Assembly (NCBI GenBank): GCA_930989765.1
Contig: CAKNNA010000003.1
Span: forward strand, 17,864-81,863
DNA: 64,000 nt
Reading direction: 5' to 3'
Source of the DNA: an uncultured Clostridium sp.
GTDB lineage: Bacteria; Bacillota; Clostridia; TANB77; CAG-508
In this document: positions 43,734 to 53,696 of the stretch, one piece after another
How positions within the stretch are numbered: the stretch's first letter is position 1
How the letters are laid out: every line of letters begins with the position of its first letter
Program-made: the position numbers and the translations under genes
The notes under the pieces: generated by a model
What the model saw: the letters and a program-made list of their open reading frames with translations, nothing else
Told to the model about the DNA's origin: nothing
Databases searched by the model: none

Positions 43734-44655
43734 TTTTATAAAAAAGATTAATTTCAAAAAATGTGTTATAGTTTATATAATCATATCAATATTAGTGGGA
43801 ATAAGTTTAATAATATTTATAGGAAGCAAATTTCAAAATAAATTAGAATTTATATACAACTATCATAATATTAGTGAAGAACTCGAAAAAAGCAATTATA
43901 ACTTAAATAGTATAAAAGAAAAAATAAAAACTATGTCCAAAAATTCAGAAGATGTTGTAGATGTTTTAATATTAAACAAAGAAAACAAAATTATTTATAG
44001 TAGTAAAAATTCCGAGTTTGCAAAACAGGAGGATTTTACATTAAGTAAAGCAGATGATATGTCTAGCAAATATTTCAAAAATTCTAATAATGATAATATT
44101 ATTTTTAGATTAACAACTAATAAAGAATTAATTATTAACACCGTATTATCAAATTTTGACACAGAAATTCAAAAAGAATATATAGATGAAGTATTCTATA
44201 AATCAAATTTTGATAATGAAAAAATTTATTTATTGAGTTATACAGCAAATAAGGATACAGGAGAAAAAATATATTTTATAAATGAAATACACCCTGTTAA
44301 AAATGGAGAAATTTATATAAAAATATCATTAGCAATTGTAATGTTTTTCTTTATGATATATTGGGTACTACTTGCTTTATATATTTATCAAAATGCTTTA
44401 AAATCAAAATTGAATCCTTATTTATGGGGAGGAATAACATTATTAACTAATGTTGCAGGAGCAATTATATATTTTATTTATAAACAAAACCAAAAAATTT
44501 GCTATAAATGTGAAACATCACAAAGTAAAAATAATATCTATTGTATTAATTGTGATACAAAGCTAAGCGAAACTTGTAAAAAATGTGGCTCTATTATAAA
44601 TATAAATGACAAATATTGTGCTAGATGTGGAGAAAAACAAAATAATAAAGAATAA
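43726..44655 (+). CDS. Membrane protein with extracellular domain and C-terminal zinc ribbons
   Basis: CYKCETSQSKNNIYCINCDTKLSETCKKCGSIININDKYCARCGEKQ. Confidence 0.65.
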   Translation: MNNFIKKINFKKCVIVYIIISILVGISLIIFIGSKFQNKLEFIYNYHNISEELEKSNYNLNSIKEKIKTMSKNSEDVVDVLILNKENKIIYSSKNSEFAKQEDFTLSKADDMSSKYFKNSNNDNIIFRLTTNKELIINTVLSNFDTEIQKEYIDEVFYKSNFDNEKIYLLSYTANKDTGEKIYFINEIHPVKNGEIYIKISLAIVMFFFMIYWVLLALYIYQNALKSKLNPYLWGGITLLTNVAGAIIYFIYKQNQKICYKCETSQSKNNIYCINCDTKLSETCKKCGSIININDKYCARCGEKQNNKE

Positions 44656-44766
44656 AATTTAAAGGTCATCTAACAAAGATGACTTTTAATTTTTTTAAAA
44701 ATATACCAACTTTTTAATTTTTTAATCGTGTAATATATGTCAAAGATTAAAAAAGGAGAAAATATA

Positions 44767-46783
44767 ATGGACAAAATACAAGGATTATCAAATAAAGAAG
44801 TTGAAGAACAAATTAAAAAAGGAAATGTAAATAAGAAGCCAAAAGATAATTTAAAATCAATTTGAAAAATTATATATGATAATGTTTTTACATTATTCAA
44901 TTTATATAATCTAATAATTGCAATAGCACTAATTTGTGTCAAAGCATATACAAATGTTTTCTTTTTCTTGATAATTACAATAAATGTATTGATAGGTATT
45001 CTTCAAGAAATACATGGAAGAAATTTAGTAAAGAAACTATCTATTTTAAATACATCAACAGTAACAGTAATTAGAGAAAAAATAGAAAAGAAAATCCAAG
45101 TAGAAGAAATTGTGTTAGGTGATACAATTGTACTAAAGCAAGGAGACCAAATTCCATCAGATTCCTACATTATAAATGGAACGGTAGAAGTCAATGAATC
45201 CCTACTTACTGGGGAAGCAGATTTAATATTAAAAAGCGAAAACGATAAGTTACTTTCAAGAAGTTATATTGTTAGTGGAAAATGTTATGCAAAAGTAGAA
45301 AAAATAGGTGAAAATAATTTTGCGAATAAAATTATAAGTTCAGTTAAAACGCAAAAATCAAATAATTCGGAACTTATAAATTCCATGAAGAAAATAACCA
45401 AATTTACAAGTTTTGTTATTATTCCATTTGGAATTATACTATTTATACAAGCATTTGTTATAAGAGAAGAAAATTTAACACAATCTGTTATTGCAACATC
45501 AGCTGCATAGCTTGGAATGTTACCGAAAGGATTAGTTTTATTGATTACTATTTCATTAGAATCAGGAGTTATAAAATTAGCGAAAAAACAAGTCCTAGTA
45601 CAAGAATTATATAGTATAGAATCTCTTGCACATATAGATACAATATGCTTAGATAAAACAGGAACAATAACAACGGGAAAAATGAAAGTGTCAGAAGTTA
45701 AAATTTATAAAGAAAATATATTACCAAAAACATTAAATGAAATGATGATTGCATTTGTAAATAGTATGGAAGATAATAACTCAACTTTTAATGCTATGAA
45801 AGAATACTTTAAGGGAAATATAACATATAAAACAGTAGAAAAAATACCATTTTCGTCAGAAAGAAAGTGGAGTTCTGTATCATTTGAAAATCTTGGAACA
45901 ATTGTAAGGGGAGCACCAGAAAGACTATTTGAAAAAAGTAAAGAAAAAATACCAGAAAGGTTAATAGATTTACAAAAAAGCGGAAAAAGAGTTATAGGAA
46001 TAGCATATACAAAAACAATAATAAATTCAACAGAATTGCCAGAGTTAGAAGTAGTTGCTTATATTATATTAGAAGACCCACTTCGTAAAAATGCAAAGAA
46101 AATGCTAGGATATTTTAAAAAACAAGGTGTTGATGTAAAAATAATTTCTGGAGATAATCCTCTTACAGTATCAAATATAGCAAAAACAGCAGGACTTGAA
46201 AACTATGATTCCTATATAGATTTATCTACAATAGAAAATGATGATGACATAATTGATTTGGTAGATAAATATAGTATTTTTGCAAGAGTTTTACCACATC
46301 AAAAAAGCATAATTGTAAAAGCATTACAATCAAAAAATCATAAAGTAGCAATGACAGGAGATGGAGTAAATGATGTAATTGCACTTCGTGAGGCAGATTG
46401 CAGTATTACACTTCCAGATACAGCAGAAAGTTGCAAACAAGTGTCTCAGATTGTACTACTTAATTCAGATTTTAGTGTATTAAAAGATATACTAATGGAG
46501 GGAAGAAGAGTTGTTAACAATATAACAAATGTAGCAAGAATATTTTTCATTAAAACAATATATTCAATGATTTTATCAGTATTTTGTATACTAACAAATA
46601 TGGAATTTCCTTTTATACCAATTCAGATAACATTAATTGATTTAGTTTTTCCTATTTAGAAATATTTTAAAAATTGCAATGTTATCAAGTATGCAAATAA
46701 TAATAGTTATAGTTTTATCAGTTATTAGCTGTGTATTAATTTGCATAAAAAGAAAAATATATAAAAAAATTTATCAAACTTAA
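44767..46783 (+). pseudogene. Degraded P-type cation ATPase (in-frame TGA at 44863, TAG at 45508, C-terminal break after 46659)
   Basis: SLLTGEAD, DKTGTITTGK, MTGDGVNDVIALREADC; interrupted at several points. Confidence 0.8.
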
Positions 46784-46913
46784 AATAGCTCATATTTTAG
46801 AGCTATTTTTTTAATGTTTGAAAATAGCAAATTATTTAACTTTTTCATATTTTGCATTAAATATAAAAATAACAATATTTTTTTTTTTAAAATTAAAAAA
46901 AATTAAAAAAATA

Positions 46914-46968
46914 TTGACAATTGAATAAACATTCAACTATAATATAGTTGAATATTTACTCAACTATA
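46914..46968 (+). promoter_or_regulatory. Promoter with nested palindromic ArsR/SmtB-type operator
   Basis: TTGACA 46914-46919, TATAAT 46938-46943; ATTCAACTATA-A-TATAGTTGAAT 46931-46953; TATAGTTGA...TCAACTATA 46943-46968. Confidence 0.75.
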
Positions 46969-46983
46969 AAAAGGAGGAATAAT

Positions 46984-47358
46984 ATGTCTATCAATGAATT
47001 TACTTGTGATTGTAATATAATACATGGAAATATAGTAAAAGATACTATAAGCAAAATGCCAAAAGAAGATATGTTTTATAAGATAGCAGAGTTTTTCAAA
47101 ATCATAGGTGACCAAACTCGAACTAAAATATTATTTGCATTAGATCAAAACGAAATGTGTGTTTGTGATATTGCAAATGTACTTAATATGAGTAAATCAT
47201 CTATTTCACACCAACTTGCAATACTTAGAAAAAGTGGAATAGTAAAATACAGAAAAGAAGGTAAAGAAGTTTATTATACTTTAGATGATGAACATGTTAA
47301 ACAAGTTTTTGAAGTAGGAATAGAACATATAGAGCATAAAAAGAATGAAAATAAATAA
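46984..47358 (+). CDS. ArsR/SmtB family metal-responsive repressor (CadC-like)
   Basis: IIGDQTRTKILFALDQNEMCVCDIANVLNMSKSSISHQLAILRKSGIV. Confidence 0.9.
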   Translation: MSINEFTCDCNIIHGNIVKDTISKMPKEDMFYKIAEFFKIIGDQTRTKILFALDQNEMCVCDIANVLNMSKSSISHQLAILRKSGIVKYRKEGKEVYYTLDDEHVKQVFEVGIEHIEHKKNENK

Positions 47359-47396
47359 TTAAATGGGTAAATTAAAAAAAGTGAGGAAAATTAATT

Positions 47397-49241
47397 ATGA
47401 AAAACAAAGTCATAAAAATAGTAATATCATTAGCATTATTTATATTTGCTATGGTATTTAAATTTCAAAATGAATTATTAAATAATATTATATTTATTTT
47501 AAGCTATATTATAGTTGGATTTGAAATATTAAAAGAAGCCATAGGAAATATTATTGAGGGAAAAATTTTTGATGAAAACTTTTTAATGTCTATTGCAACA
47601 ATTGGAGCTTTCGGAATAGGAGAATTTCCAGAAGCAGTAGCGGTAATGCTTTTTTACCAAATAGGAGAATTATTCCAAAGTTATGCTGTAGATAAATCTA
47701 GAAAATCAATTACAAACCTAATGGATATTAGACCAGATTATGCAAATGTTATTAGAAATGAAAAAACAGAAAAAGTAAATCCAGAAAATGTACAAATTGG
47801 AGAAACAATAATAGTAAAACCAGGAGAGAAAATACCACTTGATGGAATTATTTTAGAAGGAAGCACCGAATTAGACACTAAAGCACTAACAGGAGAGGCT
47901 ATGCCAAGAGAAGCCAAAAAAGGAGAAGAAGTACTTAGTGGATGCATAAATTTAAATACTATGATAAAAGTAAAAGTCACAAAAGAATTTGGTGAATCAA
48001 CAGTAAGTAAAATTTTAGATTTAGTAGAAAATGCAAGTAGTAAAAAATCTAAATCAGAGAATTTTATAACAAAATTTGCAAAATATTATACTCCAGTAGT
48101 AGTGATAATTGCAATATTACTTGCAATTGTACCACCAATAATAATTAAAGGAGAAGACTTTGCTAGTTGGTTTTATAGAGCATTATCATTTTTAGTAGTA
48201 TCTTGTCCTTGTGCCTTAGTAATTTCAATACCATTAAGCTTTTTTGGAGGAATTGGTGGAGCTTCCAAAATGGGAATTTTGATAAAGGGAAGTAACTATT
48301 TAGAATTACTTTCAAACGCTGAAATTGCAGTATTTGATAAAACAGGAACATTAACAAAAGGGGTCTTTGAAGTTCAAAAAATAGTATCTTATGGAGTTTC
48401 AAAACAAGAGTTATTAAAAACTGCAGCATATGCGGAAAATTATTCTAACCACCCAATATCAAAGTCAATAAAACAGGCGTTTAATGAAAAAATTGACGAA
48501 ACACAAATAATAGATGCAAAAGAAATATCAGGATTAGGTATTGAAGCTAAAATTGCTAACAAAACTGTACTTGTAGGAAACGAAAAATTAATGCAAGAAA
48601 AGAAAATAGAATTTGAAAAAGCAAATGAAATTGGCACCATTTTATATGTAGCAATAGAAGGAAAATTTGCAGGATATATTCTCATTTCTGATAAAATAAA
48701 AGAAGATGCAAAAACTACAATAAAAGAATTAAAAGAAAATAATATTAAAAAAACAATAATGTTAACAGGAGATAGAAAAAAAGTAGGAGAAAGTGTTGCC
48801 AAAGAATTAGAAATAGATAAAGTTTATACAGAGTTATTGCCAACAGATAAAGTAAAAAAAGTAGAAGAGTTATTAAAAGAAAAATCTGAAAAAGGAAAGT
48901 TAATTTTTGTTGGAGATGGAATTAATGATGCACCAGTTTTAGCATTAGCAGATATTGGAGTTGCTATGGGAGCTTTAGGGGCAGATAGTGCAATAGAAGC
49001 AGCAGATGTTGTGATAATGACAGATGAGCCTTCAAAAATTGTGCAAGCGATTAAATTATCAAAAAAGACTATGAAAATTGTAAGAGAAAATATTATATTT
49101 GCAATATCTGTAAAAATTTTAGTTTTAATTTTATCAGCTTTTGGGGTTTCTACAATGTGGGAAGCAGTTTTTGCAGATGTAGGAGTATCAGTAATTGCAA
49201 TTTTAAATGCTTTAAGGGCTCTAAAAGGAGGGAAAGTATGA
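47397..49241 (+). CDS. Heavy-metal (Zn/Cd) translocating P-type ATPase
   Basis: SCPCALVISIPLS, DKTGTLTKG, GDGINDAPVLALAD; no N-terminal HMA domain. Confidence 0.9.
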   Translation: MKNKVIKIVISLALFIFAMVFKFQNELLNNIIFILSYIIVGFEILKEAIGNIIEGKIFDENFLMSIATIGAFGIGEFPEAVAVMLFYQIGELFQSYAVDKSRKSITNLMDIRPDYANVIRNEKTEKVNPENVQIGETIIVKPGEKIPLDGIILEGSTELDTKALTGEAMPREAKKGEEVLSGCINLNTMIKVKVTKEFGESTVSKILDLVENASSKKSKSENFITKFAKYYTPVVVIIAILLAIVPPIIIKGEDFASWFYRALSFLVVSCPCALVISIPLSFFGGIGGASKMGILIKGSNYLELLSNAEIAVFDKTGTLTKGVFEVQKIVSYGVSKQELLKTAAYAENYSNHPISKSIKQAFNEKIDETQIIDAKEISGLGIEAKIANKTVLVGNEKLMQEKKIEFEKANEIGTILYVAIEGKFAGYILISDKIKEDAKTTIKELKENNIKKTIMLTGDRKKVGESVAKELEIDKVYTELLPTDKVKKVEELLKEKSEKGKLIFVGDGINDAPVLALADIGVAMGALGADSAIEAADVVIMTDEPSKIVQAIKLSKKTMKIVRENIIFAISVKILVLILSAFGVSTMWEAVFADVGVSVIAILNALRALKGGKV

Positions 49242-51469
49242 AAAAGATAATTTTAGCAATTGATGGAATGACTTGCAGTGCTTGTTCTAATGGTCTTGAA
49301 AAGTATTTAAATAAACAAGAGGGAATAAAATCAGCAAGTGTTAATTTAGTAATGGCAAATGCAAGTATTGAATATGATGAAAAAATTCTAGATGTAGAAA
49401 AAATAAATCAATTTATAAAAAAAGCAGGTTTTGAAAGTTTAGGAGAATTTAAAGAAATTAAACCTGAAAATAAAAATAAAAAAGAAAAAATAAACTTTAT
49501 AATATTTACAATACTTGCAATAATTTTTATGTATATTTCAATGGGACATATGTTTAATATTCCAACAATTGAATTTATAGATATTAACAAAAATCCAGTA
49601 AATTTTGCTATTTGTTTATTAATTTTTGCAATTGCCTTTATAATTTATGGATTTGACATTATAAAAAATGGATATAAAAATTTAATACATAAAGTCCCAA
49701 ATATGGATACATTAGTAAGTATAGGAGTTTTAAGTAGCTTTTTATATAGTTTATATAATTTGTGGTTAGTAATAAATGGAAATTTAGATGCAATACATAA
49801 TTTATATTTTGAAGCCTCTGGAATGATAATATATTTTGTAAAATTAGGAAGATTAATAGACAAAAAAAGCAAAGACAAAACTAAAGAGGCGATTCAAAAA
49901 TTAGTAAAAATTACACCAGAAAATGCAACAATAAAAATAGATGGTAAAGAAAAGAAAGTTACTATTGATGAAGTAAAAAAAGGAGATATAGTCATAAGTA
50001 AGCCTGGTGAAAGAATTTCAGTTGATGGAGAAATAATTGAAGGAAGAGCACATTTAGATGAATCTTTTATAACAGGAGAAAGCAAACCTGTAAATAAAAA
50101 AGCTCCTGAAAAAGTTATAGCAGGAAGTATTAATTATGATGGTTATATAGAATATAAAGCAGAAAAGATAGGTAAAAATTCTACAATATCTGAAATAGTA
50201 AAATTAGTAGTAGAGGCAAGTAATACAAAAGCACCAATTGCAAAAATTGCAGACACAGTTTCAAGTTATTTTGTGCCTATAGTTATTTTAATTGCAATTA
50301 TAACATTTATTATTTATCTTGTATTAGGGTACAGTTTTGCAGAATCCTTAATTACATTTGTAACCATTTTAGTTGTAGCATGTCCTTGCAGTTTGGGACT
50401 TGCAACACCACTTGCAATGGTTGTATCTGAGGGAGAATGTGCAAAAAGCGGAATACTTGTAAAGAAAAGCGAAATATTAGAAAATGCACAAAAAATAGAT
50501 ACAATAGTATTTGACAAAACAGGAACTTTAACATATGGAAACTTAAAAATAGCGGAAATTAAAAATTATTCAAACCTAAAGGATAATGAGCTTATACAAT
50601 TGGTAGGAAGCATCGAGAAAAAATCTACACATCCAATAGCAAGAGCCTTTACAGACTATCTAGAAGAAAAAAATATAAATTATTTAGATGTAAAAGAATT
50701 TGGGAATGTTAGTGGGTATGGAGTAATTGGAAAAGTAAATTCACAAAGAATAATTATAGGTAATTCTAAAATATTACAAAGTTTTAATATTGAAAATATA
50801 CATGAAAAAGACGAAAAAGAGTTAGCTTCAAAAGGAAATACCATTATATATGTTGTAAAAGATAATAAAATAATAGCATTAATAGGAGTAAATGATATTA
50901 TAAGAGAAGATTCTAAAAAAGTAATAGAAGAATTAAATGAAAATGGAATTGACACAATAATGTTAACAGGTGATAATAATGAAACAGCAAAACAAATTGC
51001 AGAAAGTCTAAAAATAAAAACCGTAATTGCAAATGTATTGCCAAAAGAAAAAACAGAGGTAATAAAAAAGTTAAAATCACAAAATAAAAATGTTCTAATG
51101 TGTGGAGATGGAATAAATGACAGCCCTGCTTTGGCAACAGCAAACATAGGAGTAAGTATTAAAAGTGGAACTGATATTGCAATGGATTCATCAGATGTTA
51201 TATTAATTCAAAATAATTTAAATAGTATATTAAAACTAATAAATATTAGTAAAAAAACAATAAAAATAATAAAAGAAAATTTATTTTGGGCATTTTTTTA
51301 TAATGTATTAATGATACCAATAGCTATTGGACTACTAAAACCAATAGGAATATCAATAAACCCAATGATAGCAAGTTTTGCAATGGTAATAAGTAGTTTA
51401 ACTGTTATTTTAAATACTACTAGGCTAAATTTTAAAAATTCTAGATATATTAAAAGAAGTGAACTTTAG
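49238..51469 (+). CDS. copA: Copper-translocating P-type ATPase
   Basis: N-terminal HMA MTCSACSNGLEKYL, ACPCSLGLATPLA, DKTGTLTYG, CGDGINDSPALA. Confidence 0.92.
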   Translation: MKKIILAIDGMTCSACSNGLEKYLNKQEGIKSASVNLVMANASIEYDEKILDVEKINQFIKKAGFESLGEFKEIKPENKNKKEKINFIIFTILAIIFMYISMGHMFNIPTIEFIDINKNPVNFAICLLIFAIAFIIYGFDIIKNGYKNLIHKVPNMDTLVSIGVLSSFLYSLYNLWLVINGNLDAIHNLYFEASGMIIYFVKLGRLIDKKSKDKTKEAIQKLVKITPENATIKIDGKEKKVTIDEVKKGDIVISKPGERISVDGEIIEGRAHLDESFITGESKPVNKKAPEKVIAGSINYDGYIEYKAEKIGKNSTISEIVKLVVEASNTKAPIAKIADTVSSYFVPIVILIAIITFIIYLVLGYSFAESLITFVTILVVACPCSLGLATPLAMVVSEGECAKSGILVKKSEILENAQKIDTIVFDKTGTLTYGNLKIAEIKNYSNLKDNELIQLVGSIEKKSTHPIARAFTDYLEEKNINYLDVKEFGNVSGYGVIGKVNSQRIIIGNSKILQSFNIENIHEKDEKELASKGNTIIYVVKDNKIIALIGVNDIIREDSKKVIEELNENGIDTIMLTGDNNETAKQIAESLKIKTVIANVLPKEKTEVIKKLKSQNKNVLMCGDGINDSPALATANIGVSIKSGTDIAMDSSDVILIQNNLNSILKLINISKKTIKIIKENLFWAFFYNVLMIPIAIGLLKPIGISINPMIASFAMVISSLTVILNTTRLNFKNSRYIKRSEL

Positions 51470-51526
51470 GGACGTTCCTTAAAGTTCATTGTCAACATTG
51501 CCATTTTGCTCCGTCCCCATTGGCAA
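51461..51526. repeat. GAACTTTA-type REP-like unit (51461-51487) followed by inverted TTGCCA-type unit (51498-51526)
   Basis: Direct reading; lies between convergent copA and uvrB. Confidence 0.92.
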
Positions 51527-51535
51527 CTTTTAAAA

Positions 51536-53494
51536 TTAAATCAACTTTTCTAATTCTCTAATCTTATCTCTTACTTCCGCTGCTTTTTCAAATTCCATTT
51601 CTCCAGCATATTTTAACATCTCTTCTGTCAATTTATTAATTACATCTTTGATATCATCTTTATTTTCCATCTTAAATTCAACACCAATATCTTCTTGTTT
51701 AATAATACTAATAGTATCTCTAACAGATTTATTAATAGTTTTTGGAGTTATTCCATGCTTTTTATTATATTCTTGTTGAATTTTTCTTCTACGGTTAGTT
51801 TCTGAAATTGCTTTTTCCATAGAATCTGTTAGTTCATCTGCATACATTATTACTGTTCCTTCTGTATTTCTTGCAGCTCTACCTATTGTTTGAATTAAAG
51901 ACCTTTCTGAACGAAGGAATCCTTCTTTGTCTGCATCTAGAATTGCAACTAAAGATACTTCTGGAATGTCTAATCCTTCTCTTAGCAAGTTAATTCCGAA
52001 CTAATACATCAAATTCACCAAGCCTTAAGTTTCTAATTATTTCCATTCTTTCTAATGCTTTTATTTCTGAATGCATATAATTCACTTTTATATCTAATCC
52101 TTTTAAATATTCAGTTAAATCTTCTGCCATTTTTTTGGTTAGAGTTGTTACTAATACTCTTTGCTTTTTGGCTACTCTTATGCGTATTTGCTCTATTAAA
52201 TCATCTATTTGGTTTGTAACAGGTCTTACTTCAATTTTAGGGTCTAAAAGGCCAGTTGGTCTTATTATTTGTTCTACAACATTTTCTTTTGAATGTTCTT
52301 TTTCATATTCAGCAGGTGTTGCACTTACAAATATAACTTGATTAATCCTTTTTTCAAATTCGTCAAAAGTTAAGGGTCTATTGTCATATGCAGAAGGTAA
52401 TCTAAAACCATATTTTACAAGAGAGTCTTTTCTTGCTCTGTCTCCATTATACATAGCTCTTACTTGTGGAATTGTTGCGTGTGATTCATCTATTAATAAA
52501 AGAAAGTCTTTTGGTAAATAGTCAAATAATGTAAATGGTGGAGAGCCAGGTGCTCTTCCACTTATGTGCCTTGAATAGTTTTCTATACCTTGGCAAAAGC
52601 CTGTTTCTTTCATCATTTCTATGTCAAAATTTGTTCTTTCTTCTATTCTTTGGGCTTCAATTAATTTATTGTGATCTTTAAAATATTTTACTCTTTGCTC
52701 TAATTCTTCTTCAATTGTTTTTATTGCTCTTTCCATTTTATCAGTTGTTGTTACATAGTGTGAGTTTGGAAATATCATTACATGTTTTCTTTCTGCTAAT
52801 GCTTTTCCTGTAAGTGGGTTTATTTCTGATATTTTTTCAATTTCATCTCCCCAAAATTCAACTCTTATTGCAGATTCGCCTTTATCTGACGGATATATTT
52901 CTACAATATCACCTTTTGCTCTAAAAGTTCCTCTTTTAAAATCTATCTCATTTCTTGTATATTGCATAGTTACAAGTTTTTTCAAAATTTCTTCTCTTGT
53001 TTTATTCATCCCGGGTCTTAGTGATATTATCATATGCTCATAGTCTATAGGGTCACCTAAACCATATATACAAGATACTGATGCAACTATTATAACATCT
53101 CTTGTTTCAAATAAAGCAGCTGTTGCTGAATGTCTCAATTTATCTATTTCATCATTTATTGAGGCATCTTTTTCTATATATGTGTCTGATTGAGGTATAT
53201 AGCTTTCTGGTTGGTAATAGTCATAATATGAAACAAAGTATTCAACATTATTTTCAGGGAAAAATTCCTTGAATTCTGAATAAAGCTGTCCGAGCTAAAG
53301 TCTTGTTATGAGCTAAAACTAATGTTGGCTTTTGAACTTTTTTAATTATATTTGCCATTGTAAATGTCTTACCGAGAACCTGTAACACCAAGTAAGGTTT
53401 GAAATTTTTTTCCTTCTTCAATTCCTTTTGATAGATATTCAATTGCTTGTGGTTGGTCACCTGTTGGTTTATATTCTGATACTAATTTAAACAT
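51536..53494 (-). CDS. uvrB: Excinuclease ABC subunit B; full product needs three +1 frameshifts at CGGT (53374-53372), CGGA (53292-53290), CGGA (51998-51996)
   Basis: [25 protein letters not shown]...LLGVTGS[C]GKTFT...NKTLA[C][34 protein letters not shown]...EFDVLV[C][30 protein letters not shown]. Confidence 0.92.
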
Positions 53495-53696
53495 AGCTAA
53501 TCCTTTCAAATTTTTTAATATTATTTTTATACAAAGATTATAGCATTTTTTTATTTATTATGCAATTTAAGATTAACTAGTAGATATAAGACAAAATTAT
53601 AATAAAAAGGTATCATAAAACACTTATAAAAAGTAGATAAAGTTTTGTATATATGTTAAAATAACATCAAATAATAATTTAAAGGAGTAAATAAGA

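Noticed and set aside
44863-44865. TGA read as Trp (code 4)
   Set aside because: Only one case, inside a gene with other lesions; TGA is a normal terminal stop elsewhere (e.g. at 21442-21444 and 36647-36649) and Trp is TGG throughout.
17851-53374. Explaining the eight CGG breaks as random sequencing or assembly error
   Set aside because: Not fully excluded without reads, but random indels would not all be +1, all C, all directly before a Gly codon and all creating an in-frame CGG; GGA codons are abundant here and nearly all are unaffected.
17851-53374. Simple CGG reassignment to another amino acid (e.g. Trp or Gln, as proposed for other low-GC lineages)
   Set aside because: A triplet reassignment would keep frame 0; at these sites frame 0 meets a stop soon after and the conserved protein continues in +1.
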